Below are positions 25,540-35,301 of a DNA stretch of 64,000 bases, one piece after another (within the stretch, counting starts at the first letter, position 1; every line of letters begins with the position of its first letter). This DNA comes from JBKECO01 sp047974745 (GTDB taxonomy: Bacteria; Bacillota; Clostridia; Lachnospirales; Lachnospiraceae): the NCBI GenBank assembly GCA_047974745.1, contig JBKECO010000020.1, positions 37,055 through 101,054 on the forward strand. The letters run 5' to 3'. The position numbers and the translations under genes were made by a program. Below the pieces are notes generated by a model. The model was not told the DNA's origin and made no database searches. It saw only the letters and a program-made list of their open reading frames with translations.

Positions 25540-26868
25540 CTAGTGACTGTCTTTATATTTTTCCAGGCTTTCAAAATATTCCTGTATTTGTTTCTCATAT
25601 CCATTTTCTGTAGGCTGATAAAATTTTTCTTCCACTCCATCCGGCAGATATTGTTGATCAACAAAATGTCCCGGATATGCATGTGCGTATTTATAACCAG
25701 TGCCGCGAGCAAGCTTTTCCGATCCCTTATAGTGAGAATCCTGTAGATAAGGCGGAATTGGAGCAGATTTTTTATGCTCCACATACTCGAGTGCTTTATT
25801 GATCGCAACGTAGGAGGCATTGCTCTTTGGTGCGCTTGCAACGTAAGTCACGGCTTGAGACAGTAGTATTCTTGCTTCCGGCATTCCGATCCGCTCTACT
25901 CCTTGTGCACAGGCTGCTGCCACCAAAATTGCCATTGGATCTGCGTTTCCTACATCCTCTGACGCAGCAATCATGATCCTTCTAGCAATGAAGCGAATAT
26001 CCTCTCCAGCGTACAACATGCGTGCCAGATAGTATACTGCAGCATCTGGGTCTGAACCTCGCATACTTTTTATAAATGCAGAGATCGTATCATAGTGATG
26101 ATCGCCGTTCTTGTCATAAACTGCCACACGCTTTTGGATGCACTCCTGGGCAACAGAAGGTGTGATATGTATCATTCCATCATCACTCCTGTCAGTCGTT
26201 AAGACCCCGAGCTCTAATGCATTTAAAGCCTGTCTGGCATCTCCATTGCTGATATCCGCAAGAAGCTCCTTTGCTTCTTCATAAAGAACAATCCGATAAG
26301 CACCCATTCCACGTTCTGTATCATTGGCTGCCCTTTGTAAAAGAACTTCGATATCTGCCTTGGTCAGCGGCTTGAGTTCAAATATCACAGATCTTGAAAT
26401 CAAAGCACTATTTACCTCAAAATAAGGGTTCTCTGTGGTTGCTCCAATCAATATGACCGTGCCATCCTCAACAAAGGGCAGCAGATAGTCCTGCTGTCCT
26501 TTGTTGAAACGGTGAATTTCATCAATAAAAAGGATCGTCTTTTTCTGATACATTCCAGCCAGATCTTTTGCTTTCGATATGACTTCCTCCATATCCTTTT
26601 TCCCGGAAGCAGTCGCATTCAGCTGCAGGAACTCTGCGCTTGTTGTATTTGCAATCACACTTGCCAGCGTCGTTTTACCCGTTCCTGGCGGCCCATACAA
26701 TATGATAGAAGAAAGCTTATCAGCCTTGATTGCACGATAAAGAAGCTTGTCCTTTGCAATGATATGCTGCTGTCCTACAACCTCTTCCAGCGAGCGAGGA
26801 CGCAGTCTTTGGGCAAGCGGTGATTCCTGTTCTTTTCTTTGTTCTCTCATATAGTCAAAAAGATTCAT
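25540..26868 (-). CDS. rarA: Replication-associated recombination protein A (AAA+ ATPase)
   Basis: The 442-residue protein matches RarA/MgsA: PLAQRLRPRSLEEVVGQQHI, Walker A GPPGTGKTT, Walker B LFIDEIHRFNKGQQD, sensor GATTENPYFEVN, and the C-terminal tetramerisation region with YLARMLYAGED and GYKYAHAYPGHFV. It acts at stalled replication forks. It heads a likely three-gene operon with the aminotransferase (21 bases on) and the ABC-F gene. The start has GGAGAG upstream. Confidence 0.96.
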   Translation of the reverse strand: MNLFDYMREQRKEQESPLAQRLRPRSLEEVVGQQHIIAKDKLLYRAIKADKLSSIILYGPPGTGKTTLASVIANTTSAEFLQLNATASGKKDMEEVISKAKDLAGMYQKKTILFIDEIHRFNKGQQDYLLPFVEDGTVILIGATTENPYFEVNSALISRSVIFELKPLTKADIEVLLQRAANDTERGMGAYRIVLYEEAKELLADISNGDARQALNALELGVLTTDRSDDGMIHITPSVAQECIQKRVAVYDKNGDHHYDTISAFIKSMRGSDPDAAVYYLARMLYAGEDIRFIARRIMIAASEDVGNADPMAILVAAACAQGVERIGMPEARILLSQAVTYVASAPKSNASYVAINKALEYVEHKKSAPIPPYLQDSHYKGSEKLARGTGYKYAHAYPGHFVDQQYLPDGVEEKFYQPTENGYEKQIQEYFESLEKYKDSH

Positions 26869-27029
26869 ACTATCTCTCCTGCATTTTAAGATACATTAGA
26901 ATTTTGAATTTTACAAGCTGTAATCGTATTTTCTACATTATGTATGTTTTTCATTCAATTTCGTCATTTTTACTGTGTACTATTTTAATACATTTGTATT
27001 TCTCTCGCGGACAGTTTGCCCAGAAATAT

Positions 27030-27068
27030 AGGGTCATCAGTCCTAGTTTTTCTATTACTGACAACCCT
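27030..27068 (-). other. 12-bp hairpin between the DUF1801 gene and rarA
   Basis: On the minus strand AGGGTTGTCAGT pairs with ACTGATGACCCT (two G-T pairs) around a 15-base loop. No T run follows, so it is a weak terminator candidate or an RNA structure in a 236-base gap that otherwise holds nothing I recognise. Confidence 0.4.
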
Positions 27069-27104
27069 TATTTTCTCTTTTGTATCCTTCTGCCATGACA
27101 AATT

Positions 27105-27476
27105 TTATTTGCGCCAAAAAGCAGTATACTGTGCCTTTTCTTTCATATTATATGCAATAATGGCTTCGATCAACGAATAGTCTATCTCCTGGTTCCATAA
27201 GATTCGAAAAATCCCTTTGGTATTTGTATATCCAGATTTCTTGATCTTCTCCTCGAAAAATGCAATTCCATCTATCTCGGGATTTACAGAGAAATGTTTC
27301 TTTGACACACTGAATCCGATAATAAAGGTTCCATGATCGGTGTACATTGGCGTATTCCATCCAATCCGTCTCTCCAGATTCGGAAATTTTGATTCAATGT
27401 GATCAAATAGTTCTTTTAAGATTTCTTTATGCTCCACCTCGGTGATCGTATCCAGATATTCTTCAAATGATGTCAT
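27105..27476 (-). CDS. DUF1801 family protein (iron-chaperone-like fold)
   Basis: The 123-residue protein matches the short DUF1801/YdhG family, with RRIGWNTPMYTDHGTFIIGFSVSKKHFSVNP-type sequence (split here as RRIGWNTPMY and GFSVSKKHFSV) and a C-terminal AYNMKEK. Some relatives are called iron chaperones (frataxin-like fold), but function here is not established. It has a good GGAGG site. Neighbours are a chemotaxis receptor upstream-side on the right strand order and rarA downstream, neither informative. Confidence 0.8.
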   Translation of the reverse strand: MTSFEEYLDTITEVEHKEILKELFDHIESKFPNLERRIGWNTPMYTDHGTFIIGFSVSKKHFSVNPEIDGIAFFEEKIKKSGYTNTKGIFRILWNQEIDYSLIEAIIAYNMKEKAQYTAFWRK

Positions 27477-27577
27477 AGCGTCCTCCTCAATTTACCATCT
27501 CTACTCCATACGTGTTGTCAAAGATCTACCATATCGACTTTTATTTCATCTTACAACATTTTGGCGATGGTGAGAAG

Positions 27578-29590
27578 TTAAATTTTAAATTTCTCAATCA
27601 TACTTTGCATTGTCAATGCCATTTGTGATAATTCCTCACTTGCACCTGCAATTTCGATTGTTGCAGACGTCTGTTCTTCAACCGAGGCGGAAACTTCCTG
27701 TGCCGATGCAGCATTGTCCACTGCGATCATCGACAGATTGGAAAGATCCTCTTCCACCTTCACTTTTTCTGCCAGCATTGCTTTGGAAGATTCCGCAATT
27801 TCTAGAATAAGATCATTTGAGACTGCAATTTCATTAGTAATTTCTTCAAATGCAATTTTTGTATTTGCAACTATCTCTTTTTGCTCGACAGATACCTTGC
27901 TGCTCTCATTCATATTATCGACGGTTACTGATGCATCCTCAGTCAATTCGTTGATAATCGCACTAATTCTCTCCGTCAGCTCTCGGGAAGATTCCGCAAG
28001 TACTCTGATCTCATTTGCAACTACGGCGAATCCTTTGCCCTGGTCTCCGGCACGTGCGGCTTCAATTGATGCATTCAAGGCCAGTAAATTTGTCTGACTT
28101 GCAATGTTCATGATCATATCTGTCGCTTCTGCGATATTTTCAGTACCCTTTTTTGTTTTCATGACGCTTTCATACACAGCATCCGTTGTTTCACCATTGC
28201 GCCTGTTCTTTTCAATCAGCTGTTCTATCGTTTCCTTACCTCTTTGAATCGTTTTGTTGATGGATTCTCCCACTTTAAACAGTTCTTTTGTTCTGTCATA
28301 ATTCTGATCGATCTCATTCTTTAAAGTCTGCACAGCTGCTCCCGCCCTTTTGGTGTTTTCTGATTGGTCCTCAGCTCCTCTTGCCATCCTTTCAACAGCT
28401 TCTGCTACTTCACCTGAACTATGTGCTGACTGTTCTGAATTCGCATTTAGCTCTTCCGATGTTGCAGAAATCCGCTCCGATGTCGAAGAGACCTCGCTGA
28501 TAAATCCTCTGACACTTTCTGCCATAATTTCTGTGGAGCTGCACATGCGATCGATCTCGTTCGCTCTCTTTTTAGCCTTACCACGAGATGCTTTACTCAG
28601 CTCTGTAAAGTCCAATGCAGCTCTTTTTTCCATCATTTTTGTAAGATCGACTAAAGGTCTGGCAATGCTTTTGCCCATGATAATCGCCATAAAAATTGAA
28701 ATTATAACTGCAATGATCATTACAATGACAAGAACTTTCGTCATATTTGTAACACGATAAAGCACTTCTGACTGGAAGGCTGTCGAGACCAGGATCCACT
28801 CTGTATTCTCAATGGGTGCATAGGAATTATATAGTTTTTTTCCGTTCATTTCATAAGCATCCACCCCTGTTTCATTTTTCAAAATTCGTTCAAATGACTG
28901 GGCAGCACTTTCAAAGGAAGGGTCTGTTTCTACAGCCGTGAGGGGACTAAATCTCTCTTTGACATAGTCTTGATTGGAATGTGCTACAACAACACCAGAA
29001 TGATCGATCATATAGGCATACCCACTTTTTCCGACCCCTAGATCACTGACTGCATCATATAACCGGTATCCATCAACATGAGCAAGAAGAACCTGTTCCA
29101 CTACTGTTCCTGTTTTATTTGAAATAGGAACCGCATAATATACGACGGGTTCGCCCGTATCCTGATCTATAATTACATTTGAAATATTTGCCTCGCCCTG
29201 AAACGCCTTCTGTACGAAGTCTTCTGTGAGCATATTGTCAATATTTCCAGCTACAAAGGACTTTGCACTTCCATCCTTATCCACGATGATCATATCAGAA
29301 TATTGATATTCGTCCATTTCCACTGACAAGGAACTTTTCTGCTTATCAAAATCGAGTGTCTCTACGACATCTCTTTTTGCCAGCTCCTTGAGAATGCTAA
29401 GCTTCATGGTTGTAAGAGTACTGACTTCTGCTGCTCCACTTTCCGTGATCTTTGTGAGATCATCCGTAACCTGTCCACTGACTGCAGCTGAACTTCGAAA
29501 GATCGAAATTCCACCCATAATGACACAGATCAAAGTGGTCATAACAGCAATTTCAAATGCGATCCACCATGCTATACTTGACTTTTTCAT
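27578..29590 (-). CDS. Methyl-accepting chemotaxis protein with double-Cache sensor
   Basis: The 670-residue receptor has a transmembrane segment at about residues 9-31, a periplasm-side dCache-like domain to about 280 (with GKSGYAYMIDHSGVVVAHS), a second transmembrane segment at about 283-306, a HAMP domain and a long signalling coiled coil. The hairpin tip reads IASQTNLLALNASIEAARAG. dCache domains usually bind amino acids or other small ligands. No CheB/CheR-tethering pentapeptide is seen at the C terminus. The presence implies a motile or once-motile cell. The start has GGGAGG upstream. Confidence 0.95.
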   Translation of the reverse strand: MKKSSIAWWIAFEIAVMTTLICVIMGGISIFRSSAAVSGQVTDDLTKITESGAAEVSTLTTMKLSILKELAKRDVVETLDFDKQKSSLSVEMDEYQYSDMIIVDKDGSAKSFVAGNIDNMLTEDFVQKAFQGEANISNVIIDQDTGEPVVYYAVPISNKTGTVVEQVLLAHVDGYRLYDAVSDLGVGKSGYAYMIDHSGVVVAHSNQDYVKERFSPLTAVETDPSFESAAQSFERILKNETGVDAYEMNGKKLYNSYAPIENTEWILVSTAFQSEVLYRVTNMTKVLVIVMIIAVIISIFMAIIMGKSIARPLVDLTKMMEKRAALDFTELSKASRGKAKKRANEIDRMCSSTEIMAESVRGFISEVSSTSERISATSEELNANSEQSAHSSGEVAEAVERMARGAEDQSENTKRAGAAVQTLKNEIDQNYDRTKELFKVGESINKTIQRGKETIEQLIEKNRRNGETTDAVYESVMKTKKGTENIAEATDMIMNIASQTNLLALNASIEAARAGDQGKGFAVVANEIRVLAESSRELTERISAIINELTEDASVTVDNMNESSKVSVEQKEIVANTKIAFEEITNEIAVSNDLILEIAESSKAMLAEKVKVEEDLSNLSMIAVDNAASAQEVSASVEEQTSATIEIAGASEELSQMALTMQSMIEKFKI

Positions 29591-29784
29591 ACTCTGTTAC
29601 CTCCCTGTATACAACACTCGTATTGTAAATTAACCCTCACAATATAACACAGAAAAAGGGCAATCCTGACGTTTCGCCATAAACTACATATATTATTGAC
29701 GTATTCTAATAAAGCGTTCGGCATCAGAAACTCTCCCTTTCCCACATAGTATTTACGGTTCTAGTGGTGCGCCTTTGTGATCGT

Positions 29785-29813
29785 AAAAAAGGGAGCTGCA
29801 AAGCAGCTCCCTT
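29785..29813 (-). terminator. Terminator of hcp
   Basis: AAGGGAGCTGC (29789-29799) and GCAGCTCCCTT (29803-29813) form a perfect 11-bp stem with a three-base loop; on the minus strand six T follow. Confidence 0.85.
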
Positions 29814-29846
29814 CAGGTCAGTTCTATTATCTTTAAAACAGTTCTA

Positions 29847-31475
29847 TTAACTTAAAAATAGTTCAATATCATCTTCTACAGTGTCGATTCCTGCGATTCC
29901 GAAGGTTTCCACCAGTACATTGGCAACATTCGGGGATAAGAATCCAGGAAGTGTTGGCCCAAGATGAATATTTTTTACTCCCAGGTAAAGTAATGCTAAT
30001 AATACAATCACTGCCTTTTGCTCATACCATGCAATATTATAGGCGATGGGAAGCTCATTCACATCCTCTAAACCAAAGATCTCTTTCAGCTTTAATGCGA
30101 TCACTGCAAGGGAATACGAATCATTACACTGTCCGGCATCTAAAACTCTTGGAATCCCGCCAATATCTCCGAGCTGCAGCTTGTTATATCTGTATTTTGC
30201 ACAGCCTGCAGTCAGGATCACGGTATCCTTTGGCAGTTTTTCTGCAAATTCCGTGTAGTATTCTCTAGATTTCATTCTTCCATCACAGCCTGCCATAACA
30301 AAGAACTTCTTGATAGCTCCGGACTTTACAGCATCAACAACTTTATCCGCCAGTGCAAAGACCTGCTCATGTGCAAATCCACCAACAATGGTTCCTGATT
30401 CAATCTCTGTCGGAGATGGCAGTCCTTTTGCCAATTCGATGATCTCTGAAAAGTCTTTTGTTCCATCCAGTTCTGGATCTATATGTCTGCTGCCAGGATA
30501 TCCTGCTGCTCCAGTGGTAAAAATACGATCTCTGATTTCCTCCTTGCGAGGTGGTACAATACAGTTTGTCGTAAACAGAATCGGACCATTAAAGGGCTCG
30601 AATTCATCGACCTGACGCCACCAGGAGCCACCATAGTTTCCAGCAAAATTCTCATATTTCTTAAAGAAAGGATAGTAATGTGCCGGCAGCATCTCACTAT
30701 GTGTATAAATATCTACACCAGATCCCTGGGTCTGATCCAGCAGCTGCTCTAGATCTGTCAGATCATGTCCGGAAATCAGGATTGCCGGATTATTTCTCAC
30801 ACCGATATCAACCGTCGTGATTTCAGGATTGCCATATTTAGAGGTATTGGCTTCATCCAAAAGTGCCATTGCTGCAACACCAAACTGTCCTGTTTTAAGT
30901 GTCAGTGCCACCAGTTCATCTGCTGTCAGTGTATCATCTAATAATGCTGCAAGAGCTTCATAAACGAACACATTGATCTCGATATTCTCTTTTCCTGCAT
31001 TGAATGCATGATGTGTATAGGCTGCCATTCCTTTCAGACCATATGTCACAAGTTCTCTCAGGGATCTGACATCCTCATTCTCTGTTGCCAGTACTCCGAC
31101 TGCGGAACCTTTTTCCAACATTGATTTTCCATCAGAAACACTGAAAAAAGCTGCATCATGATAATCCAGATCAGAATTATCTTCTCTAAGATCATCACGG
31201 AAATCAATCATCGTTAAAATCTGATCTGCTAATGCTTTTTCATCGAAGTTAGCATTGGTAATGGTCATGAACAAACTCTTTAGGATGCCATGGTTGACCT
31301 CAGGGACAGATGCTGCATCGATTTCGCTTTTTATTACGACATCTGCGATTCCCTTGCAGGTATAGATCAAAAGGTCTTGTAATTTTGCGACCTCTTCCGT
31401 CTTGCCGCAGACACCTTTTATCGTACACCCGGTGTTCTTGGCTGTCTCCTGGCATTGAAAACAAAACATACTCAT
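29847..31475 (-). CDS. hcp: Hydroxylamine reductase / hybrid-cluster protein
   Basis: The 542-residue protein begins MSMFCFQCQETAKNTGCTIKG, whose cysteines bind the [4Fe-4S] cluster (C-x2-C spacing of the short class). Downstream cysteines of the hybrid Fe-S-O cluster are seen near TTNCIVPP, AGCDGR, LTAGCAKYRYN and DAGQCND. Hcp is now viewed mainly as a nitric oxide reductase that protects anaerobes from nitrosative stress. No hcr partner is adjacent. The start has AAGGAGGAG upstream and the gene is terminated by its own hairpin. Confidence 0.97.
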   Translation of the reverse strand: MSMFCFQCQETAKNTGCTIKGVCGKTEEVAKLQDLLIYTCKGIADVVIKSEIDAASVPEVNHGILKSLFMTITNANFDEKALADQILTMIDFRDDLREDNSDLDYHDAAFFSVSDGKSMLEKGSAVGVLATENEDVRSLRELVTYGLKGMAAYTHHAFNAGKENIEINVFVYEALAALLDDTLTADELVALTLKTGQFGVAAMALLDEANTSKYGNPEITTVDIGVRNNPAILISGHDLTDLEQLLDQTQGSGVDIYTHSEMLPAHYYPFFKKYENFAGNYGGSWWRQVDEFEPFNGPILFTTNCIVPPRKEEIRDRIFTTGAAGYPGSRHIDPELDGTKDFSEIIELAKGLPSPTEIESGTIVGGFAHEQVFALADKVVDAVKSGAIKKFFVMAGCDGRMKSREYYTEFAEKLPKDTVILTAGCAKYRYNKLQLGDIGGIPRVLDAGQCNDSYSLAVIALKLKEIFGLEDVNELPIAYNIAWYEQKAVIVLLALLYLGVKNIHLGPTLPGFLSPNVANVLVETFGIAGIDTVEDDIELFLS

Positions 31476-31586
31476 ATAGCTCCTCCTTAGGTATTAGATG
31501 ATAGATGCCGTTGTTCTGATCTCACTTTTTTACATCTCAACTGCATCTGAGTTTCTGATGTGCATCGTTATTTTAACGGTCTGCCC

Positions 31587-33188
31587 TTATATACACTTTA
31601 GGACGACCAGACAGTCTTTTCGGTTCCCAAAGGTATTCATACCATCATAGCTCCATTCTCCATTCACAGGTCTGACTGCTTCTTCGCTCTGCGTCTTCTC
31701 TCCATTCTCTGGATTGACCCAGTAGAGATGGTATTCTTTTGCTGTCAGTCCTCTGAGTGTAAAGCTCTTCATGGATGTCTCGGAAATATAGCCGACCACC
31801 GTTCTCATCTCACTGTCTCCGGTAAAATAGATCTTCATTCGGTTAGTGGTTTCCATAAAAAATGACTTCGTCTCCGCCTGTTCTTTTGTCAGGGGTCTTA
31901 ACTGCCACCAATTCACGGATTCATAGAAATTTCGAAGGATCGTAAGCTGATCTGCTCCAGGTAGCTCTAGCCCGTCCCACCAGGCCATATCGCCCCAGCC
32001 TATGCCACCTACTCCAGCTTCCCACTGTAGCTCCCAGATTCCATTGCATCCATATGTATAGCCGCATCCACCGCTCTGCATGATCAGGTAAGCAAGGCGC
32101 CGCATCATTTTATCTGTGATCACACGGGAGCTGAGTTCATTGGACTGGGCACCTTCATAGGTCGCCTCACTCTCTAGAATCGGATGTCCCCGATACATTT
32201 CCTTAAATTCTTCATACATTGTCTGCGACAGATCAAAATCACCATGTCCGGCCTGACTCATTGCAAAATCGAACCAGCTCTCATTTTGATAGATCTGTGG
32301 AAACGGTCTGCTGCAGGCCAGATGAGCCGACTGCAGATTTTGATAGGGATTCCATCTTTCGCACTCCCTTGCGACTTCGTTCCAAAGTGCAACATTTGCA
32401 TCAAGATCGCCCATATAGCCAGGTATTTCTCCGGCAAGTGTCCAAGCAACTGGATATGCTCCATATCTGGCTGCGGTATACTTGGCAAGCTTTTTAAAGC
32501 GTTCTACGCCATACTTCTCCATGTCATAGCCCCAGGCATAACCGATCGCATGGTAAAATCCCAGATCTGCCAGATATTTCATTTTACGATCTACATTAGT
32601 CTGGAATTCCTTTATATTAGGAGTAAATCCCGATTCTGACTTCTGCATCAGATCCAGATTTTTCCCAAAGAAGCCTACTCCATCTCCATCTCTGAGATTG
32701 GACTGGTATACTGTGAATTTTTGCAAAATACGTCTGTTGGCACACGCCTTGAACTGACTATCATAATCCGGATGGTTCGATTCATCGAATTTCTCTTCTG
32801 TCGCAAATGTCCAGTGGGTGTCACCCAGCCAGAAAAATGGTGTCCCATCTGCATGTTCTAAATACGAGTGATCCTCCGATACTCTTAAAAAACCATGCTG
32901 GTACATGGGAATATCCCCCTCATAGGGAATGCATGTTACTTTACCATCTCCGGTAAAATCACTGTTAAGCGGGTCGGAGCTGTATATTGTATAGCTCCAC
33001 TCTCCAACCAGTGTTGGAGCGAACCGAAATATCCATGTCCCATCGCCATCCCAAAATGCATTCAGCTTTAACACAGACCCATCTGGTCCTTTGAAATCAG
33101 CTGACACATCAACGTCTTCAAAGGGAGATTCATAATTCTTATCTGTTCTTAGTTTGATTTCTATTACATTCCAGCATGCTATTGTCAT
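31587..33188 (-). CDS. Glycoside hydrolase-like protein (DUF5060 plus apiosidase-like DUF4038)
   Basis: The 533-residue protein has an N-terminal Ig-like DUF5060 domain (about 1-85, DGTWIFRFAPTLVGEWSYTI), a TIM-barrel apiosidase-like domain (about 95-440; GTPFFWLGDTHW, WTLAGEIPG, ILESEATYEG) and a C-terminal beta domain. The two acidic positions in LAGE and ESEATYEG fit the catalytic pair of related glycosidases. There is no signal peptide, so it should act on imported oligosaccharides. The substrate is unknown. It follows mscL by 30 bases; no sugar importer is adjacent. Confidence 0.85.
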   Translation of the reverse strand: MTIACWNVIEIKLRTDKNYESPFEDVDVSADFKGPDGSVLKLNAFWDGDGTWIFRFAPTLVGEWSYTIYSSDPLNSDFTGDGKVTCIPYEGDIPMYQHGFLRVSEDHSYLEHADGTPFFWLGDTHWTFATEEKFDESNHPDYDSQFKACANRRILQKFTVYQSNLRDGDGVGFFGKNLDLMQKSESGFTPNIKEFQTNVDRKMKYLADLGFYHAIGYAWGYDMEKYGVERFKKLAKYTAARYGAYPVAWTLAGEIPGYMGDLDANVALWNEVARECERWNPYQNLQSAHLACSRPFPQIYQNESWFDFAMSQAGHGDFDLSQTMYEEFKEMYRGHPILESEATYEGAQSNELSSRVITDKMMRRLAYLIMQSGGCGYTYGCNGIWELQWEAGVGGIGWGDMAWWDGLELPGADQLTILRNFYESVNWWQLRPLTKEQAETKSFFMETTNRMKIYFTGDSEMRTVVGYISETSMKSFTLRGLTAKEYHLYWVNPENGEKTQSEEAVRPVNGEWSYDGMNTFGNRKDCLVVLKCI

Positions 33189-33218
33189 AGACTTCCTCCG
33201 TCAAGCATCCAACTATAA

Positions 33219-33650
33219 TTACAGTTGCGATGTGCAATGCGGGCATTTTGTTGCTTCAATCGGTATTTCAGTAAAACAGTAGGGGCACTTCTTCTCTGTC
33301 ACAGCTACCACTTCTTCCTCTTTTTTTGATAATCTGTCAATGAAGCGGATCAGCATAAAGATTACAAAAGCCATAATAACGAAATTAATAACTGCCGTGA
33401 TAAAGGTTCCATAATTGATCGTAGCGACTCCGGCATCCTTAGCGGCCTGGAGTGTTGCATATTGTTGTCCGTCCAGGGCATAGAACATATTCGTAAAGTC
33501 CAGTTTTCCTGTAAAAATACTGATAATAGGCATAATCAGATCATTTACCAGAGAATTGACAATAGCAGAGAATGCTGCTCCAATGATAATACCTACCGCC
33601 AGATCGATCATATTTCCTTTTAATGCAAATTTCTTGAATTCTTTTAACAT
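33219..33650 (-). CDS. mscL: Large-conductance mechanosensitive channel with C-terminal zinc-ribbon-like tail
   Basis: The 143-residue protein starts MLKEFKKFALKGNMIDLAVGIIIGAAF, the classic MscL N terminus and first transmembrane helix, with a second helix at about 80-103. It releases solutes on osmotic downshift. The ATG at 33650 is chosen because GAGGAG precedes it; an in-frame codon at 33665 lies before that site. The C terminus ends with two CPxC pairs (CPYC and CPHC), a zinc-ribbon-like extension after the usual cytoplasmic helix. Confidence 0.95.
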   Translation of the reverse strand: MLKEFKKFALKGNMIDLAVGIIIGAAFSAIVNSLVNDLIMPIISIFTGKLDFTNMFYALDGQQYATLQAAKDAGVATINYGTFITAVINFVIMAFVIFMLIRFIDRLSKKEEEVVAVTEKKCPYCFTEIPIEATKCPHCTSQL

Positions 33651-33704
33651 AGTCCCACTCCTCATTCCACGTTGCAGCTCTATGTATTTGTTTCAAGCAG
33701 GCAG

Positions 33705-35177
33705 TTAGCTCGCATCTTCAAATACATGCTGTCTATTCGCGTCCATCGTTTGTACTTTTGTGCTGATTTCTCTCAAAGTTTCTAATATATTCCTTGAAAG
33801 TAATTCCGCTTGTAAATAATCTTTTTGTGCAGAATCTATATCGTCCTTCCTTATGGCATCCATGACTTTATGACCGAGCTGATGCAGTTCATTGTGAACG
33901 GCGTCGATATGATTCCATTGCTCTTTGATCACAGGACTGCTGATTGTAACTGTATGGTAAAAATGTCCGAATGCGCACTTGTGTCCGTCTGTCTGAATTG
34001 GTTCGATCACACCTGTTTCTACCATTTTCTTGAGCTTCTTCACCCAGGACTCATGTGCTGTGATCGCATTTGCAATTGCCTCCAAAAATTCTGCATTGCT
34101 TAATGCATTCACCCCGGATAATTTACCCATCAGGTTCCTTGTAACCTCAGACAATTCATTATCGATCGCAGAGATCTGTTTCGCCAGGTCTGTAGAATGG
34201 GAAGCATCTCTGTGAATGTCCTGAGTCATTTCACTCAGTCGTTCTGCGTCCGCACTTGCCATCTCCATTGCATCATTGATCTCTTCAGATACAACGTTGA
34301 TATCCTTCATATCGTTGTTTATCTTTACCACATCTCGAACTGTGTTTTCCAGCATTTCAACATTCTGAATAATTGCGGCCTGAACTGCTTCGATCTCCTG
34401 ACCCATTTTTCTCGTAGACTGCAGCGTATTCTCCATGCCGGACTTACCTTTGTTTGCAACGCTGCGAATACTGGATACAAATCCCATCATTCCATCCAGG
34501 CTCTGCTGTGTAGAATCCGACAATTTTCTGATTTCCTCTGCAACTACGGCAAATCCGCGTCCGAACTCACCGGCTCTGGCAGCTTCTATTGATGCATTCA
34601 GTGCGAGCAGATTCGTCTGCTGAGCGATTCCTTCCACTCCGGCCACGATTTCACCGATCCTGTGAGTCATTTCAACGAGCTGGTCGATATTCGTACTCAT
34701 ATCTTCCGAATTCCGAATGACCTCGTCCTTTAATTCATTGATGACTGCGATTTGTTTCAGACCTTCATTATTACTGTCTACAAGCTGTGATGACTCTTCC
34801 GACAGATGATTTAATGTCGCTGATGTAAAAGCGATAGTTTCATTGACCTGATTCATGCTCGCCGTTGTCTGTTCCACTACTGCAAGATTCGATTCACTTA
34901 CCGTTGCCATATCATTAGCAAATCGCTTTAAAGCATCTGCACTGTGTGACATCTCAACATCAAAGCTGCTTAATTTTGTGGTCGTTGTCAAGAGCTTGCG
35001 TGCCGAAATTCCCATTTCCTTCTGCCCGCTGAATAAGGTCTTAAATGACTCTACCAGACGTTGATGAATTGGATAGTCGACGCTTGGCGGTTCTGCCGGA
35101 ACTCCGCTTTGGATTTTATCCACATAGCTGAAAATACAGTCAGTTTCCTGGCACGGTGCTTTTCTCTGCCCGAACAT
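33705..35177 (-). CDS. Soluble methyl-accepting chemotaxis protein with C-terminal CZB domain
   Basis: The 490-residue protein has no transmembrane segment. It begins with a cysteine-containing segment (PCQETDC, residues 8-14) and a histidine about 25 residues later, then a coiled-coil signalling domain with tip IAQQTNLLALNASIEAARAG, and ends with a CZB zinc-binding domain (about 370-450; HESWV, CAFGHFYH, HIDAVHNELH) whose His/Cys pattern is the expected zinc site. CZB receptors sense zinc or hypochlorous acid in other bacteria. The N-terminal Cys pair may be a second metal or redox site. Start has GGGGAGG upstream. Confidence 0.92.
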   Translation of the reverse strand: MFGQRKAPCQETDCIFSYVDKIQSGVPAEPPSVDYPIHQRLVESFKTLFSGQKEMGISARKLLTTTTKLSSFDVEMSHSADALKRFANDMATVSESNLAVVEQTTASMNQVNETIAFTSATLNHLSEESSQLVDSNNEGLKQIAVINELKDEVIRNSEDMSTNIDQLVEMTHRIGEIVAGVEGIAQQTNLLALNASIEAARAGEFGRGFAVVAEEIRKLSDSTQQSLDGMMGFVSSIRSVANKGKSGMENTLQSTRKMGQEIEAVQAAIIQNVEMLENTVRDVVKINNDMKDINVVSEEINDAMEMASADAERLSEMTQDIHRDASHSTDLAKQISAIDNELSEVTRNLMGKLSGVNALSNAEFLEAIANAITAHESWVKKLKKMVETGVIEPIQTDGHKCAFGHFYHTVTISSPVIKEQWNHIDAVHNELHQLGHKVMDAIRKDDIDSAQKDYLQAELLSRNILETLREISTKVQTMDANRQHVFEDAS

Positions 35178-35235
35178 ATTCTTCCTCCCCGTAAAGATAT
35201 ATTTATTGATATCTGCACTAAAAATCTTAACTCAT

Positions 35236-35264
35236 ATTCTATCAGTATCCAGTGGATTTGTACA
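35236..35264 (-). promoter_or_regulatory. Promoter of the CZB receptor gene
   Basis: On the minus strand TGTACA (35259-35264) and an extended -10 TGATAGAAT (hexamer 35236-35241) are 17 bases apart, about 60 bases before the start. Confidence 0.45.
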
Positions 35265-35301
35265 GTGACTAACGATGAACATTTTTCCAAAAACCACAGA
35301 A

